A stretch of DNA of 64,000 bases, taken from Peromyscus leucopus (taxonomy: Eukaryota > Chordata > Mammalia > Rodentia > Cricetidae). Below the pieces are notes generated by a model that saw only the letters and a program-made list of their open reading frames with translations, did no database searches and was not told where the DNA came from. The position numbers and the translations under genes are program-made. The stretch covers positions 110,417,740 through 110,481,739 of the forward strand of contig NC_051064.1 of NCBI RefSeq assembly GCF_004664715.2, given 5' to 3'. Position 1 is the stretch's first letter. The number at the start of each line of letters is the position of its first letter. This document shows positions 1-11,217 of the stretch, in pieces.

Positions 1-737
1 GCATCATTATGAAATGGAAAGAGCGCTGACCTGGGAGGAGCTCAGGGATGTAAACTGAGGCAGCTTAGCTGTCACAGCCCCAGTTTTCCTTTCTGTCCGG
101 GCTTCAGTGAGAGTCAGCACGTGGCAGGAACCTCCTCCTCTACTGGAAAGGGTTCTTCAGGTCACAGGCGTCAGCAGAAGTTCCCAGGGCCACTCTGCTG
201 CAAAGTGTAACCTAATGCTCTCCCAGGAGTGACCCAAGGTCACACAGCTCATAAGTTGACTAGGGCTCTTGTTTCACACTGTGACCCTGGCCTTGGTTGG
301 TCCTCTCCCTGGGCCATCTGTGGCCTGAACTTTTCATATCGCATACACGGCTAAGGTAGGAGGAAAGCACATTCCACTCAGCTCTGAAAAGTCTCCTGAT
401 CCGGGCGCCTTGGGCTGTGGGCAGAGGTGTCCACCAGGGGAAGGGCCCTTCTGGTGGAGAAGTTGCTGTGTCCTGGACAGAGGGAGGGAGCCCTCAGTGG
501 TCAGATGTTGAGCCAGGGCCCTGTGTTGGACATGGCTTCTCTCTTCTGGGAGGGAGGGGTCATCAGAAGAGAGGAAGCCAGGGGTCCAGTCCTGCTCACC
601 CAGCCCGGCTTTGGTCATTTCCCTACTCTGGACTCCTTTCTCTTCCCGTAGGGGAAGGGGCCGGTCATGCACATCATAGCACTGTCGGCCTGGTTGGGAG
701 GACTCGATGAGATATGCAGCATGAGAATTATGACAAG

Positions 738-855
738 TTAGCCCGGTCTGGTGACTCATGTCTGTCATCCCAGTACCGGGAGGCTGAGGCCCAAAGAGGG
801 CCACCAGCGTGTGGCCTGCCTGGGCCTCAGAGTGAGCTCTATGCCATTCGGAGGT
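738..855 (+). repeat. old B1 / proto-B1 SINE
   Basis: The order of motifs is that of a B1 in sense orientation: GCCCGGTCTGGTGACTCATG, then CATCCCAGTACCGGGAGGCTGAGG, then CAGAGTGAGCTCT. Divergence is high and no A-tail or target duplication is visible, so this is an old copy. Confidence 0.6.
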
Positions 856-884
856 CTGCAGCAAGACCCTGACTTATGAACAAG

Positions 885-1235
885 GAGCTGCTGGGAGGGT
901 GACTCGGTTGACAAAGTGCTCCCAGAGGACCCAGTTCAGTCCCCAGAACCCATTTAAAAAGAGCTGGGCGTGGTGCACGCGTGGCATCCCAGACCCGGGG
1001 GAAATGGAGACAGGGGGGTCCCCGAGGCTCACTGTCAGGCAGCTGAGCCTACTCGTTTAGTTCTAAATTAGTGAGAGACCTTGTGTGTTTTTGAAAGGGG
1101 AGGAGGAGAGTGCCGGAGGAATACACTTGAGCTTGGACCCTGACCTGCACACACATGTTCACCTGTCCCTACACACCGCATACAGGTGAACATGCACACA
1201 GACACATATACACAGAGAAGGAGAGAAAGAAAACT
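885..1235 (+). repeat. B3-type tRNA-derived SINE
   Basis: The head resembles a tRNA-derived SINE (GCTGGGAGGGTGACTCGGTTG) and is followed by CCCAGAACCCATTTAAAAAG and a B1-like middle part. It ends in a CA-rich tail around 1145-1215. This head-plus-middle structure fits the rodent B3/B3A type; the subfamily is uncertain. Confidence 0.55.
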
Positions 1236-1690
1236 CTATCTATTCATGTAATCAGAAGACATCATTATTATTGAACGTGGGGGCAGGAGTTGGCTGGAGT
1301 CACTTGGGCTGAGGGGTACCAGCTGAACCAGACAGCCTAGCCTGGCCTTCTCCCTCTCCCTTGGGAAGCCCGGGCTGGTGTTTTTGTCTGAGTGCAGTGA
1401 TGTGTGTGGCAACCCCACACCTGCTGAGGCTCCCCCAGGACTTGTCTTGAAAGTGATCTCCACACACACCTGGCGGGGACAGCGGAGGAAGCATCCAGAG
1501 GGTGGGTCCTCAGTGGGGTTTTCGAGAGTCAGACAAGCCTACATTTGAATGAGCACTGCTGCCCTCAGAGAGACCGGAGCCTCCTGGCCCACAGTGCCTC
1601 AGGACGGGCCGCGCCGGGCACAGACGCTGCCAGATCACAGGCCGTGTAGAGACTAGAAGAGAGTGCCTTTTAGAGACCATCTTATCAATC

Positions 1691-1850
1691 TTTTTTTTTT
1701 TTTTTTCCTCAAGACAGGGTTTCTCTGTGTAGCTTTTCGCCTTTCCTGGGACTCACTTGGTAGCCCAGGCTGGCCTCGAACTCACAGAGATCTGCCTGGC
1801 TCTGCCTCCCGAGTGCTGGGATTAAAGGCGTGCGCCACCACCGCCCGGCT
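1691..1850 (-). repeat. young B1 SINE with target-site duplication
   Basis: It starts with a poly-T run and GAGACAGGGTTTCTCTGTG and ends with TGCGCCACCACCGCCCGGC, the antisense of a full B1. A perfect 14-bp duplication (CCATCTTATCAATC) flanks it at 1677-1690 and 1851-1864, so the insertion borders are certain. Low divergence marks it as recent. Confidence 0.93.
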
Positions 1851-2749
1851 CCATCTTATCAATCCTTTTACAGATAAAACTGAAGAGGTAGGGAGAGGCC
1901 GTTCTAGAGCCACAGTGACAGTGGCCAGTGCAGGTGAGAGACCTGGGCCATCCGGCTCTGAGGCTCAGATAGTCCTGAGGAGAGTTTCCTCCAGCGGCCG
2001 GAAGAAATCATTCCTTCTCTTGCTGACCTACTCAGTGCTCCTGGAAGAGGTCCTGAGGAGCCCAGGATAGCATGGGTACCCTGGCCTCTGACTCACTCAT
2101 GTCCCCCACACAGAGGAATTTCCTCTCTTTGTGCCAGAAAACAGCTATAAGAAAAGCCTTTAAAAGTAGGTTTGCCCTGGGGATGTGATAAGCTAGAAGG
2201 AGTATATGGGATCAGGCAAAGAGAAACAGGAAGAGATCTGTTAATAGTGTCAAGGCTGGAGCAGTCTGGGAAACCGGCGCATGTTGTGTTAGCGCCCTCT
2301 TCTGGCTTAATAAGGGCAGAGCTGCTGGAAAGAGTTCTTTCCTTTGCCTGAGCCACCAATGCCAAGGGCATCCTGAGCCTCCGGTAGCGGTAGCGCTTGG
2401 TATAGTAACAGTTTCACCTTCCCTTTGAAGGGAAGCTCAAGGCTAACAAGATGGCTGTTTTTTTGGGCTAACACTAGCGTCCTCGGACCTCAAGCAGGAG
2501 GGAAGGTCTTTGCTGCCTTTTCTCTCCCACCACCTCCCGACTCCTGACCGCTAACCTGGGTGGTGAGTGGAAGCGCTCCTCACACTCTTCATTTCCAAGT
2601 ACTAGGGAGTGAAGCGCGCCCAGCCCTTTCTTTTCAAGGTCCCTGCAGAGAGGCAACCAGCTGGTTCAGCAACAGCCGGCTCCTAAGCCTCTCTAAGCTC
2701 ACTATCATGCCAATCCCGATGAGACGCAGGGGGACACAGACACAGTAGT

Positions 2750-2945
2750 TGCAAAGGTGAGCTTTGGAGCCAGGTGAGCAGAGCTGTGAGTCTGGCTCCG
2801 CTGCTCCTCCATGCCCTACTGATGGTCCACGTCTCTGTGAGCCTCGGTACCTGCACCTGTCAGGTGAGGATCATTGTAACAGCCCCTCAGGGTCGTTGGA
2901 AAGATTCAGGCGTACAACATAGCGCACACAGTGAACGCGAACTAA
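2750..2945 (+). repeat. MIR SINE relic
   Basis: The fragment contains GCTTTGGAGCCAGG, CTCTGTGAGCCTCGG and GGTGAGGATCATTGTAACAG in the order of the MIR consensus, ending near AGCGCACACAGTGAACGCG. The open frames across it are incidental to the MIR sequence. Confidence 0.7.
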
Positions 2946-3108
2946 GCTTTAAAAGGTTGAGCGAGATAGACAGACATACAGACAGACTGGTGGCTGCAGT
3001 TTGGTATGATGACAGATGTGACGGGGGAGGAAGGGGACCCCAAAGACTGTTAACGTGGCTTCTGGAAGAACACTCACCTGGCTCCCTGCTGTCTCTCTTT
3101 TCCGGCAG

Positions 3109-3198
3109 GCTTACTTCTTTGACGCCCCAGAGATGGATCATCTCCCAACGACCACAGCCACTCCCAACCAGACAGTCGCAACAGTCAAATCCAGCTAA
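3109..3198 (+). CDS. Yipf1: Yipf1 terminal coding exon (Yip1 domain family member 1)
   Basis: This 90-bp coding piece encodes 29 residues and TAA. It begins AYFFDAPEMDHLP and ends NQTVATVKSS, matching the C-terminal tail of YIPF1 as I know it. YIPF1 is a multi-pass Golgi membrane protein of the Yip1/YIPF family, linked to Rab-dependent vesicle traffic and Golgi structure. The acceptor is TCCGGCAG|GCT and the exon enters in phase 0. The tail is polar and Thr-rich (TTTAT) and contains one N-glycosylation sequon (NQT). All upstream exons lie outside the window. Yipf1 runs in the same direction as Ndc1, whose ATG is about 12.1 kb downstream. Confidence 0.93.
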   Translation, partial: AYFFDAPEMDHLPTTTATPNQTVATVKSS

Positions 3199-4310
3199 CA
3201 GAGAACGCAGTTTTCATGGCGTGTGGTACGCTACAAATGGGCAGGGGCATCAGCTCTGCGTTAGCATGAGGGACAGGAGGCTAGACCCTGTGTCTTTCTG
3301 CACACCTTCGTGTGGGTGTGTTTCTGTTGTAGAAGATTGCATTTTGAAGTCCATGTCCTGTCTCCCTGCAGAGCTGGGAAGCGTGGGCTCTTAGATCCCG
3401 GGCAATGGAGTCCGCTGTCATTATACTTACCTTGTCTACTTCCTGTGTATTTTCCAGTGGCACAGGAGGGTTCTTCATTTCTTAACTGCCCTAGTGATTT
3501 TTCTGTATCTCTGAAACCCGTGTTCCGATCTCTTGAACGACCTCCTGGAGTCTCTAAAGGCTTCCGAACTTTTCTGCCTCATTTCTTCAGGGCCTTGGAG
3601 GTTCTCCCTCCATGAATGTTAGCTGAGTGGGTTAGAGTGCAAGGAAAAGATCCGGCATCATAACATAGGCTTTGCTCCCTCTTCTTCCTCCTTAGTGGAC
3701 CAAGGCTGAGCCTTTTTTGGTTGACAAGTTCCCATGTAGCCCAGGTTAGCCTCCAATTCACTGCATAGCCAAGGATGACCTTGAACTCTTGCTCCTCATC
3801 CTGCTGCCTCTGGTTTTCAAATGCTGGAATTACAGCTGTGTGCCATCATGCCCAGGATGCCTTCCCCCACTTCCCTCTGGGTGAGGATTGAACCCAGAGC
3901 CTTGTACAAGCTAAGCAAGTCTGTTATCCTATACACTCCATGGTGAGCTTTGGCAGGGAAGGGCAATAATTAGTTAGGGTGCTATTTCTCATGCCAAGCA
4001 TCTGGGTCTCCACCTATATTTGAGTTTTACAGAGTAACACACATTAGTGAGTGGGTAAGGATGGCTGAGGATCGACACTTAACGTTTTCGTCTGTTTCTT
4101 GAGTTTTCGAAGTTGGTTGGGCTTCTCCACACTTCAGTGACTTTCCTACCCAACACTGTGTTATCTTCTTCCAGATGACAAAACAAGGTGGAAGATCTCC
4201 CACTTTTTTTTTCCTCTCCTCTCCTAGAGAGACAGAGATGAAAGTGTGATCAATGGCATTTACGTACTTACGTTATGAAAGAAATTAAACCTTTAGTCAA
4301 GAGGAACATT
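3199..4310 (+). other. Yipf1: probable Yipf1 3' UTR
   Basis: This is the sequence after the Yipf1 stop. The first strong-looking polyadenylation hexamer variant is ATTAAA at 4284-4289; I see no canonical AATAAA between the stop and about 5.5 kb. If that signal is used, the 3' UTR is about 1.1 kb and contains the antisense B4-like SINE at 3712-3945. The end point is inferred, not observed. Confidence 0.35.
3712..3945 (-). repeat. B4-like SINE (B1 part joined to ID part)
   Basis: An antisense B1-like block (CATGTAGCCCAGGTTAGCC, AAATGCTGGAATTACAGC) is followed by an antisense ID-like block (GGATTGAACCCAGAGCCTTG). A B1 part joined to an ID part is the structure of rodent B4/RSINE1. It sits in the presumed Yipf1 3' UTR. 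Confidence 0.6.
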
Positions 4311-4639
4311 GGAAAGATATCAAAAAGAGAAGATCAGGTCGTAAAACAAAACTTTTGCTGCCTCGGTCTCCCGAGGCCCCACACAGCCCTCCACCATGTC
4401 ACATGGTGACTGGCACCTTCCGACACTGTAAATGCCTCCCGCTTCATTCAGGATAGGGGAAGCGTCTTTGTGTGGCACCCGCGGTGGTACTGACCACGGC
4501 ACAGTGCCGTCTGTCGTGACCAGACTCACCTAGATGCCCCTGCCGCCCTTCGGCCGCTCTCCTCAGCTCACAGGCTGAAGCAAAGGTGCAGTTCATGTGC
4601 CAACCACCCAAGGCCTCTCAGGGCTGGCAGGAGCATGGG

Positions 4640-5010
4640 AGTCTCTCACGTTGGTGTCTCTTTACAGGTCCTGGATTTTCTCCTCTTCCACGCTGAACAT
4701 CTGGTCATTGCTGTTGCTGGAATGCATCCACACTTGCAATTTCATTGTCTAGAACATTCCTCCCTTCCCACAGATGTCACTTACCTGGTGATCCTGTCAC
4801 TCCTTATATTATGGATACTTTTGTGCTCAGAACACTGACTGTCCGTGTGTCTGTCTGCCTGTCCTCTAATGCGTTCAATCATTCAGCCATCATTTGCCCT
4901 CTGTGGACCAGTGTGGCTCCCTGATTAGAATCAGCTCCTCGAGAACAAGGGTGGATTTCCTTTTCTACCACATAACCTGGTATACAGCAAGTGCTCAGTA
5001 AATGTTCGTA
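4640..5010 (+). repeat. L2 LINE 3'-end relic
   Basis: TCTAGAACATTCCTCCCTTC, TTAGAATCAGCTCCTCGAG and AGCAAGTGCTCAGTAAATG follow the order of the mammalian L2 3' end. Short open frames here are incidental. Confidence 0.6.
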
Positions 5011-5640
5011 GAGCGAGCACACTTGGCCTCACTGTGGGCCAGGAACCTTTACTCTGTTCTGTAAAGACTGCTTGCTGTGCCTCAGTTCCTGTCTGCCTGA
5101 GCTGCTGACTCCCAGGGCAAAGGGTCTGTGCAGTGACCAGTGGGCTAGCCGTCAGATAGAGTTCAAATGGAAGCTTCTTCCTACCTCATGCTTCCGAGGT
5201 GCCTTTGAGCCATAGGTAACTTATGTGTAAGGTGAGGACTACACGGCCTATCTGCGGAGGTCGTGGTGGAGCTTGGCGACAGTTTATAAACCCCTGAAAT
5301 GAAAGCCACCATCCTCCTGGCTGGTAATTTATATTGAAATTTGGTGATCCCCATTGATACTTTATCTCCCCTTCATAAAATGTGTGGGGATTTTCTTTCT
5401 CATTGACGAATTCCAGTTGTAAGCCCTTCAAGTTAACAAGATGTGATGGTTAAAGGTGCCTCCAGTGGCCTGGGAATGGCTCCCTAGCTGAGGCCTTCCT
5501 TTCTTCTCAGGAATATGCAGTTTAGACTCGAAGGCCAGAGGAGGATGGTTCCTGTCCTCATCTGTGTGAATGAAGCTAAGACCAGAGAGTACAGTTCCTT
5601 GCTCACAGCCACCCCAGTTTGGTGGCAAACCAGCACACAC

Positions 5641-6060
5641 CTGTCCTGGTCTGTTTTACAGACCCCACACCTGTCCCGGTCTGTTTTACAGACCCCACAC
5701 CTGTCCCGGTCCGTTTTACAGACCCCACACCTGTCCCGGTCCGTTTTACAGACCCCACACCTGTCCCGGTCCGCTTTACAGACCCCACACCTGTCCCGGT
5801 CCGTTTTACAGACCCCACACCTGTCCCGGTCCGCTTTACAGACCCCACACCTGTCCCGGTACGCTTTACAGACCCCATACCTGTCCCGGTCCGCTTTACA
5901 GACCCCACACCTGTCCTGGTCTGTTTTACAGACCCCACACCTGTCCCGGTCCGTTTTACAGACCCCACACCTGTCCCGGTCCGCTTTACAGACCCCACAC
6001 CTGTCCCGGTCCGTTTTACAGACCCCACACCTGTCCTGGTGTGATTTACAGACCCCCTTC
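5641..6060. repeat. 30-bp minisatellite, 14 units
   Basis: Fourteen units of exactly 30 bp run head to tail, consensus CTGTCCCGGTCCGTTTTACA followed by GACCCCACAC. Variants occur at a few fixed positions: CCG/CTG, GTT/GCT, one TACGCT and one CATAC unit; the last unit is the most diverged. Because 30 is divisible by 3, the array stays open in several frames on both strands and gives decapeptide-repeat ORFs; these are artefacts. Each unit also contains an inverted repeat around TTT, perfect in units 1, 2 and 10. Confidence 0.98.
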
Positions 6061-8650
6061 CAAGTCACTGTCTCATTGGCATCTCTTACCAGGCTTGTCC
6101 GTGATTGGATAGATGAGGAGGGTGAACACGTGTGGGTTGATTGTGGTCATCCACTGCTGAGAGGCAGAACTGGAACTTGAACTCAGGTCTTGGAGAGCCA
6201 GCTTCTGAGTTTGCCTATCCTCCCCAGTTTTTAGAGATGATGTTCTTTCTACAGCTGAAACCTGGGGGCCACACTGCTGCCATTCAGAATTTTTGTGGTG
6301 CCCTCTTGTCTGGTCTAGAGAGCTGTAGTCTGAAGTACCTGCTTCTTAACTACATGTATGGCTCATGGCAAGTCTGCGTCCTGTGTCAGTTACCTGTTTC
6401 TGCCTCCCCCTCCCTACCTCCCCAGTTTCTGTGTGCTGGGGAATCTGGGCACAGCTTCTCCCTCACTTCCAGGTCCTCTTACATGGCTGTGGCCATGTGC
6501 AGGCTGGACCTGGACTGATCCAGAAGCCAGACTTGGGGAAGAACTCTTGACTCCAGGAATTGTTGGCAGGGTCTAGTTCCTCATGGGCCGGTGAGAACGA
6601 GGCGGCCTTGCAGGCTGTTGGCTGGAGGCCGGCCACCCTCGGTTCCTTGTCATGTGGGTCTCTTCATATGATTGCATACTTCATCGAAGCCAGAAACACA
6701 CAAGGGGTCAATAAGAGTCTGCTAGCCAGACGGAAGTGGCTGTCTTACGCAGCATAGACCCGGAAGTATGTCTTTTCCTTGTTTCCTTTTGTTGTCGGGA
6801 GCAGGCCACAGGTCTAGCCCATGCTGAAGCGGGGGAGGAGGGTAGACAAGGTCACGAGACAACCATTATTGAGGCTGTCTTCCATTCTTTACCCAGTGCA
6901 AACCCATGGTGTATGCTTTAAGTATTTGCCCAGACTGTTGTCAAGCTGTATGGTAACTGTAAACTGAAGTCTTTGAAGAAACATACATAGAAGTTCTAGT
7001 ATTTTCTTCCTACTCTTCAGTGGGTTGGTGTGGAGCCTCTTACTTTAGCATGAACACACAGTGGCTTGTTTACATCATGACTTAATCGTCACTCATTCAG
7101 GTGATCCTGCAGACAGACTCTTCCAATGTTAATGAAGAAGGTCTTGGCAGGGCAGGTCCCTTCCTGAAGCCAAAGTTCTCAGGAGTTGGACAGAATCTTA
7201 GGTGACTAGGCCTCTGTGGGGCTTGGCCTGGCTGGCTTGAACAGCACAGGCGACCGGTGTGTGTTAGGAGGGCGAGCCAGCGCTTGTGAGGATGAAGGCA
7301 TCCAAGGACGATGGTTTCTGTGCTGAGCTCAAGTCTTCATTACGACTCATGTACTCACCGAGGAGGTTCTGTGAGACTCAGAAAGCCAGCTCTTGTCTCT
7401 GCCTCAAGGATCCTCAGTCTGATGGGCTGATCCAGCCTAACAGGTCACACAGCATGGTGTGAGAGAGTCGTTACTGAGGTGGGCGGTCAGCTGAGCCCTG
7501 TAGGGCACAGGAGGGGATGACCCAGGCTTCACAGGACGGTCTTGTTTGGACCTTGTTCTGAAGGTGAGTACAGCAGCCGGTTACTCACTTCTGAAGGAGT
7601 AGTCCACACCCCGTGGCTTGGGAAAGGGGACAGTCTGGGCTCTTCAGTGGGACACAGTGATGCCCCAGAAGTACACATCTCTCAGAATGAGAAACTCTTG
7701 AGTCCAGCTAGAGGGGGACAGAGAGAGCCCAGGGATCCTTTGCCTGTGTGCTTGGCCTACATTACCCGACATCAAGCTCGCGAGGGCTCTGTTGACTGAC
7801 TCCAGAGCAGAGACTTCAGGGCTCTTTCTACATTTCACAGCAAAGGAGCTAGACACACTAACCCTGGCCCTGTGGTCCTCCAGAGAGTTGGTGTGGGGTC
7901 CAGGAAGTGACTCCCTAGCCTGGCCTACACAGAGCTGGCACGTCCGGGCCATGCACAGATCTGTGAGCTGGGCTAGCTCCATTCCCGCGTCGAGTCTCCA
8001 AATGAGATAGTGATGAACGGCTTCTTTGCAGTCTCCGTGGCAGGGCATCCATCGCTTTGCCAATAAGAGGGGCCGTCCAGAGGCCCGGGCACTGCAGATT
8101 TATGAGCTGGCTGTGCCTTCTGCTGTAAGCTCTGGGCTCCTAGCTTTCACCGGAGAAAAATGGCTTCAAGTCTCAACAATAACCTTCCCTGCATAAATCT
8201 GTGCGTGAGGACAGCTTAGCGTGGAATGGGTTCTTCTGAGAACATTAACCTCTTCTCTCCCGGGAGCACTAGGATCCGAGGGGAGCCTCTAAGTACCGGT
8301 AAGCAGGGAAGCTGCCCCAGAAAAAGCCACTGACTGCGGCCATCCTTTCTTGTTACCCGAGTGGCGGGGCTGTCTCTCCTGTGGCAAGCCCCTGGGAAGG
8401 TCTGCTCTGGCTTGTGGGATTGTATGGAAGACCACATCCGGGCTGAGGCGCCTTCCCATGGGCAGTGACATGGATGTGTGTCCAGAGGAGAGCAGCCAGC
8501 AGCCAGTCACACGGCAGCGTGACGAGCGCTTTAATAATAGATGAGCAGAGGGTTTCTGGCGAGGCCTTTGTAACTAGAATCCTCCTGACTGGACGCATGG
8601 GTTGTTTATAAGCTGCCATCTTGAGTCTCTCATGTCACGGGCACTGACTT
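6061..8650. other. intergenic stretch without clear repeats or genes
   Basis: Apart from a MIR-like fragment near 6060-6195, I recognise neither SINEs nor exons here. Several short open frames are present, but none shows a known protein motif or convincing splice context. Confidence 0.5.
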
Positions 8651-8654
8651 TCTT

Positions 8655-8822
8655 TTTGAATGTGTGTGTGTGTGTGTTGTGGGTGTATGTGTCATGGCAC
8701 ACGTGTGGGAGGCCAGAGGACATCCTGAGGGAGCTGTCTCTCTCTTTCTACCATGTGGGTTCCAGGAATGGAACTGATAAAGGCAACAAGTTCCTTTGCC
8801 CTCTGAGCCATCTTGCTGGCCC
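8655..8822 (-). repeat. B3-type SINE
   Basis: It begins with a TG repeat (the antisense CA tail), followed by GGAGGCCAGAGGACATCCTG and CTACCATGTGGGTTCCAGGAATGG, and ends CTGAGCCATCTTGCTGGCCC. This is the antisense order of a rodent B3. Confidence 0.75.
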
Positions 8823-8950
8823 ATGAGTGCTTATTTCATAAGTTAAAGGTACAAACCATTCCCCGGGTTTCTACACATTAATACTTTTATTATGAAATCA
8901 GCTTTGACTTTGTGCTGCAAGCTCCCTGAAACCATTAAAAAAAAAAAAAA

Positions 8951-9093
8951 TGTTGGGTGTGCCTTTAATCCAAGCAGTTGGGGGCGGGGGTGTGGATATA
9001 GGCAGATCTCTGTGAGTTCAAGGCCAGCCTGGTCTACATAGCAGGTTCCATGCCAGCCAGGGCTACATAGGGAGACCCTCTCTTGAAAATAAA
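8951..9093 (+). repeat. B1 SINE
   Basis: TTGGGTGTGCCTTTAATCC, CAGATCTCTGTGAGTTCAAGGCCAGCC and GGAGACCCTCTCTTGAAAATAAATT give a sense-strand B1 with its A-rich end. The left flank is a poly-A run of 14 bases at about 8937-8950. Confidence 0.85.
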
Positions 9094-9104
9094 TTAAAAC
9101 ATAC

Positions 9105-9205
9105 TATTTTAATTAATTCCTTGAGAATTGTATATATTTGGTCATATTCACCTCCCACTTCCCCTGACCCCTCTCAGGTTCACCCTCCATGAATCCCCCT
9201 TGGGC
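9105..9205 (+). repeat. L1 3'-end fragment
   Basis: TTAATTCCTTGAGAATTGTA, GGTCATATTCACCTCCCACTT and TCTCAGGTTCACCCTCC resemble the 3' UTR of old rodent L1 (Lx type). It is short and no coding part is attached. Confidence 0.5.
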
Positions 9206-10044
9206 ATGTCCTCCAGCCTGCGTGGTTGACCCCATCACCCACGCCGTAGCCTGTCCCTCCCACACCAGACACGTCAGCAGTGCCCTGCCTGGAAAATCTC
9301 TTTCCAGTCCTTGGGCTGTTGCTTTCTCAATTTTCTCCTTTGTTCCCTTTCTTTGAGGTAGATTGGAGGCCCCGGGATGCTAGCTGGGTCAGCCCTGTCC
9401 ACTGGGCCGTCTCCCTGGCCTTCATCTCAGGTCTCAAGTTTCTCCATGACTGATCCATGGCTCCTCAATTGTGCCACAAAGACGTGCGTGGAGGAGGAAT
9501 GAACAAAGCTTGGGTCCAGGTCGGAGACGGTCAGCTGTGTTTCTAGGAAAGTAGAGGAAAAGCTCAGGCCTGGCTGTACCCCTCTGGCAGTGATCTCCAC
9601 ATCAAGTGCAGAACTCAGAGCCAAGTTCAGGATCTGTGGGGTAGGGGTGGCGGGCGGTCCTGATACTGAAGTTGAAGATCCTTGCTGCTGCTTAGCTCTG
9701 GGGATCTTTATCTTGAACCTCACTTTTTTTTTTTCCAGTTCTCTCACGTTTGGTGGTGTGTGGCTCTTCTGGACACAACGTCCGCCGCCAGAAAGCAGGA
9801 TGGGCAACGTCAGCAGGGACCTGCTGTTGCCTTGAAGCCTTGTCCCTGTTTAACAAGAATTAAGTGTTGGTTTGGGGGTGTCAGTCACATGATAGAATCT
9901 TGCCTGGTGTCTGCGAGGCCCTGAGAGTCCAACCCTGGAAATAAAATGCAGCGGTGTTTGACACGTGTCTTTCAGCTCTTCCTTCCCACGCGCTGATCAT
10001 CACTGTGATCATTGGGACTGAAGGGTGAGGGAGTGGGGTGGGCA

Positions 10045-10125
10045 CGGGAGGGCTGAGGTGGGGACCACTGAGTCCAGGAGTTGGAGGCAAGTCTGGGCAA
10101 CAGAGTAAGACCTGGACCCCCAGTC
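10045..10125 (+). repeat. 7SL-derived monomer fragment
   Basis: GGCTGAGGTGGGGACCACTGAG, CCAGGAGTTGGAGGCAAGTCTGGGCAACAGAG follows the Alu/B1 left-monomer order. It looks more like an old proto-B1 monomer than like the younger B1 copies. Confidence 0.5.
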
Positions 10126-10229
10126 CCTCTCCTAACCCCATAACGATGTATAGAGAGGGCACACCTCTTACCTGGGGGAAATCCTCACAGAAATCAGCAC
10201 TTAGACATAATCTAGTAAGACGAATGGAT

Positions 10230-10345
10230 TTTTGTTTTATTTTATATTTTTGAGACAGCCCCTTGCTGTGTAGCCCAGGCTAGCCTTAAACCTCTAATCT
10301 TCTTGCTGCAGCCTCCCATGTGATTACAGATGTGTCCCATGCGCC
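10230..10345 (-). repeat. old B1 SINE
   Basis: TTTTTGAGACAGCCCCTTG, GTGTAGCCCAGGCTAGCCTT and GATTACAGATGTGTCCCATG form an antisense old B1. Confidence 0.65.
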
Positions 10346-10489
10346 CAGTTGAAAGTTGATACTAGAATCCACTTGAAGCAGAGTCATAAAGGGGTTTGAA
10401 GGTAGAATCCACCATAAGCAGGGGCACCATAAGAACAGAAAACAATGTTTGGGGGCCATAGGGGGTATGCATGCAGGTAAGTTTCAGTT

Positions 10490-10715
10490 TCTTTAAAAAA
10501 TGTTTTGAATTTCCTGTGTATGAGCCTTCCCTGTATAGATGTCTGTGCACAAAGTGTGTGCCTGGTGCTCTCAGAGGTCAGAAAAGGGTGTCGGGTCCCC
10601 TGGAACTGGAGTTACACACAGTTGTGACCCCCCATGTGAGTGCTGGGAATTGAACCCAGGTCCTCTGGAGGAGTAGCTAGTGCTCTTAACCACTGAGTAT
10701 CTCTCAGGGGCCCCC
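10490..10715 (-). repeat. B2 SINE
   Basis: An antisense B2: CCCCTGGAACTGGAGTTACA, GAGTGCTGGGAATTGAACCC, AGGTCCTCTGGAGGAGTAGC, CTCTTAACCACTGAG. The tRNA-like head is at the right end. Confidence 0.85.
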
Positions 10716-10771
10716 AGTTTCAGTTCCTTAGACCTCTACTTCCTGTCTTAGTCCAGTGCCCAAGAACAGCC

Positions 10772-10985
10772 TGTAGCTGAAGTTATCCTGGTCCTGCCCG
10801 GCTCCCGTGGCCCTCAGACTCAAATAAACACACAGATGCTTATATTATTTAAACTGTTTGGCCTAATGGCTCAGGCTTCTTGCTGTCTAGATCTTACATC
10901 TTAAATTAACCCATTCCTATTAATCTATAAGTTACCACGTGGCTCGTGGTATCTTAACCAGTATCTTAACATCTGCTTCTCCTCA
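10772..10985 (-). mobile_element. ERVK-type solo LTR fragment (copy 1)
   Basis: It begins TGTAGCTGAAG and continues AAATAAACACACAGATGCTTAT, CTTAAATTAACCCATTCCTATTAATCTATA and ACCACGTGGCTCGTGG, like the full copies listed below. Its far end is missing: the region corresponding to the CCAAT-rich part and the final CAGCA is absent, and no target duplication is seen. The family reads as an LTR on the minus strand. Confidence 0.7.
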
Positions 10986-11217
10986 CACAGCTTGTAAGCT
11001 GAATGCTAGTGGCCAGTTCTTCCGGGTGCACTGGCTGAATACCGGTGAGGGCAGGGTGGCTAATGGTAAGGCTTGTGTACCCGACAGAAGCACCCAGCGC
11101 AGTGCCTGGCTCTACTCCTTGCTTAGTGAGTGCTGGTGGATTAAATGAAGGAAAGCGACACACAAAATGAGTTCAAGAACTTAAGTCTTGACCTGGACCA
11201 GCAGGTTCTTCGGTGAT

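Larger units (their letters stand above)
1..3108 (+). other. 3' part of the last Yipf1 intron
   Basis: This stretch ends at the acceptor of the Yipf1 terminal exon (TTCCGGCAG, AG at 3107-3108). I searched it for the preceding Yipf1 coding exon, which should encode the last membrane span, and did not find it; that exon must lie upstream of the window. Recognisable content: a MIR-like antisense fragment near 215-290, an old B1/7SL-like unit near 738-855, a B3-type SINE at about 885-1235, a young B1 at 1691-1850 and a MIR near 2750-2945. The rest (about 290-737, 1240-1676, 1865-2750) shows nothing I can name. Confidence 0.75.

Noticed and set aside
2774..3394. 206-codon plus-strand ORF overlapping the Yipf1 exon
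   Set aside because: It runs mainly through a MIR SINE and is in another frame than the real Yipf1 exon.
4984..5010. AGTAAA as a Yipf1 polyadenylation signal
   Set aside because: It belongs to the L2 3' end; ATTAAA at 4284 is nearer to the stop and more plausible.
5641..6060. CRISPR-like array
   Set aside because: The units are contiguous without unique spacers and the DNA is mammalian; it is a minisatellite.
5484..6180. Long open frames on both strands with decapeptide repeats (for example GVCKTDRDRC)
   Set aside because: They arise because the 30-bp minisatellite period is divisible by 3. There is no start context, splice support or family.
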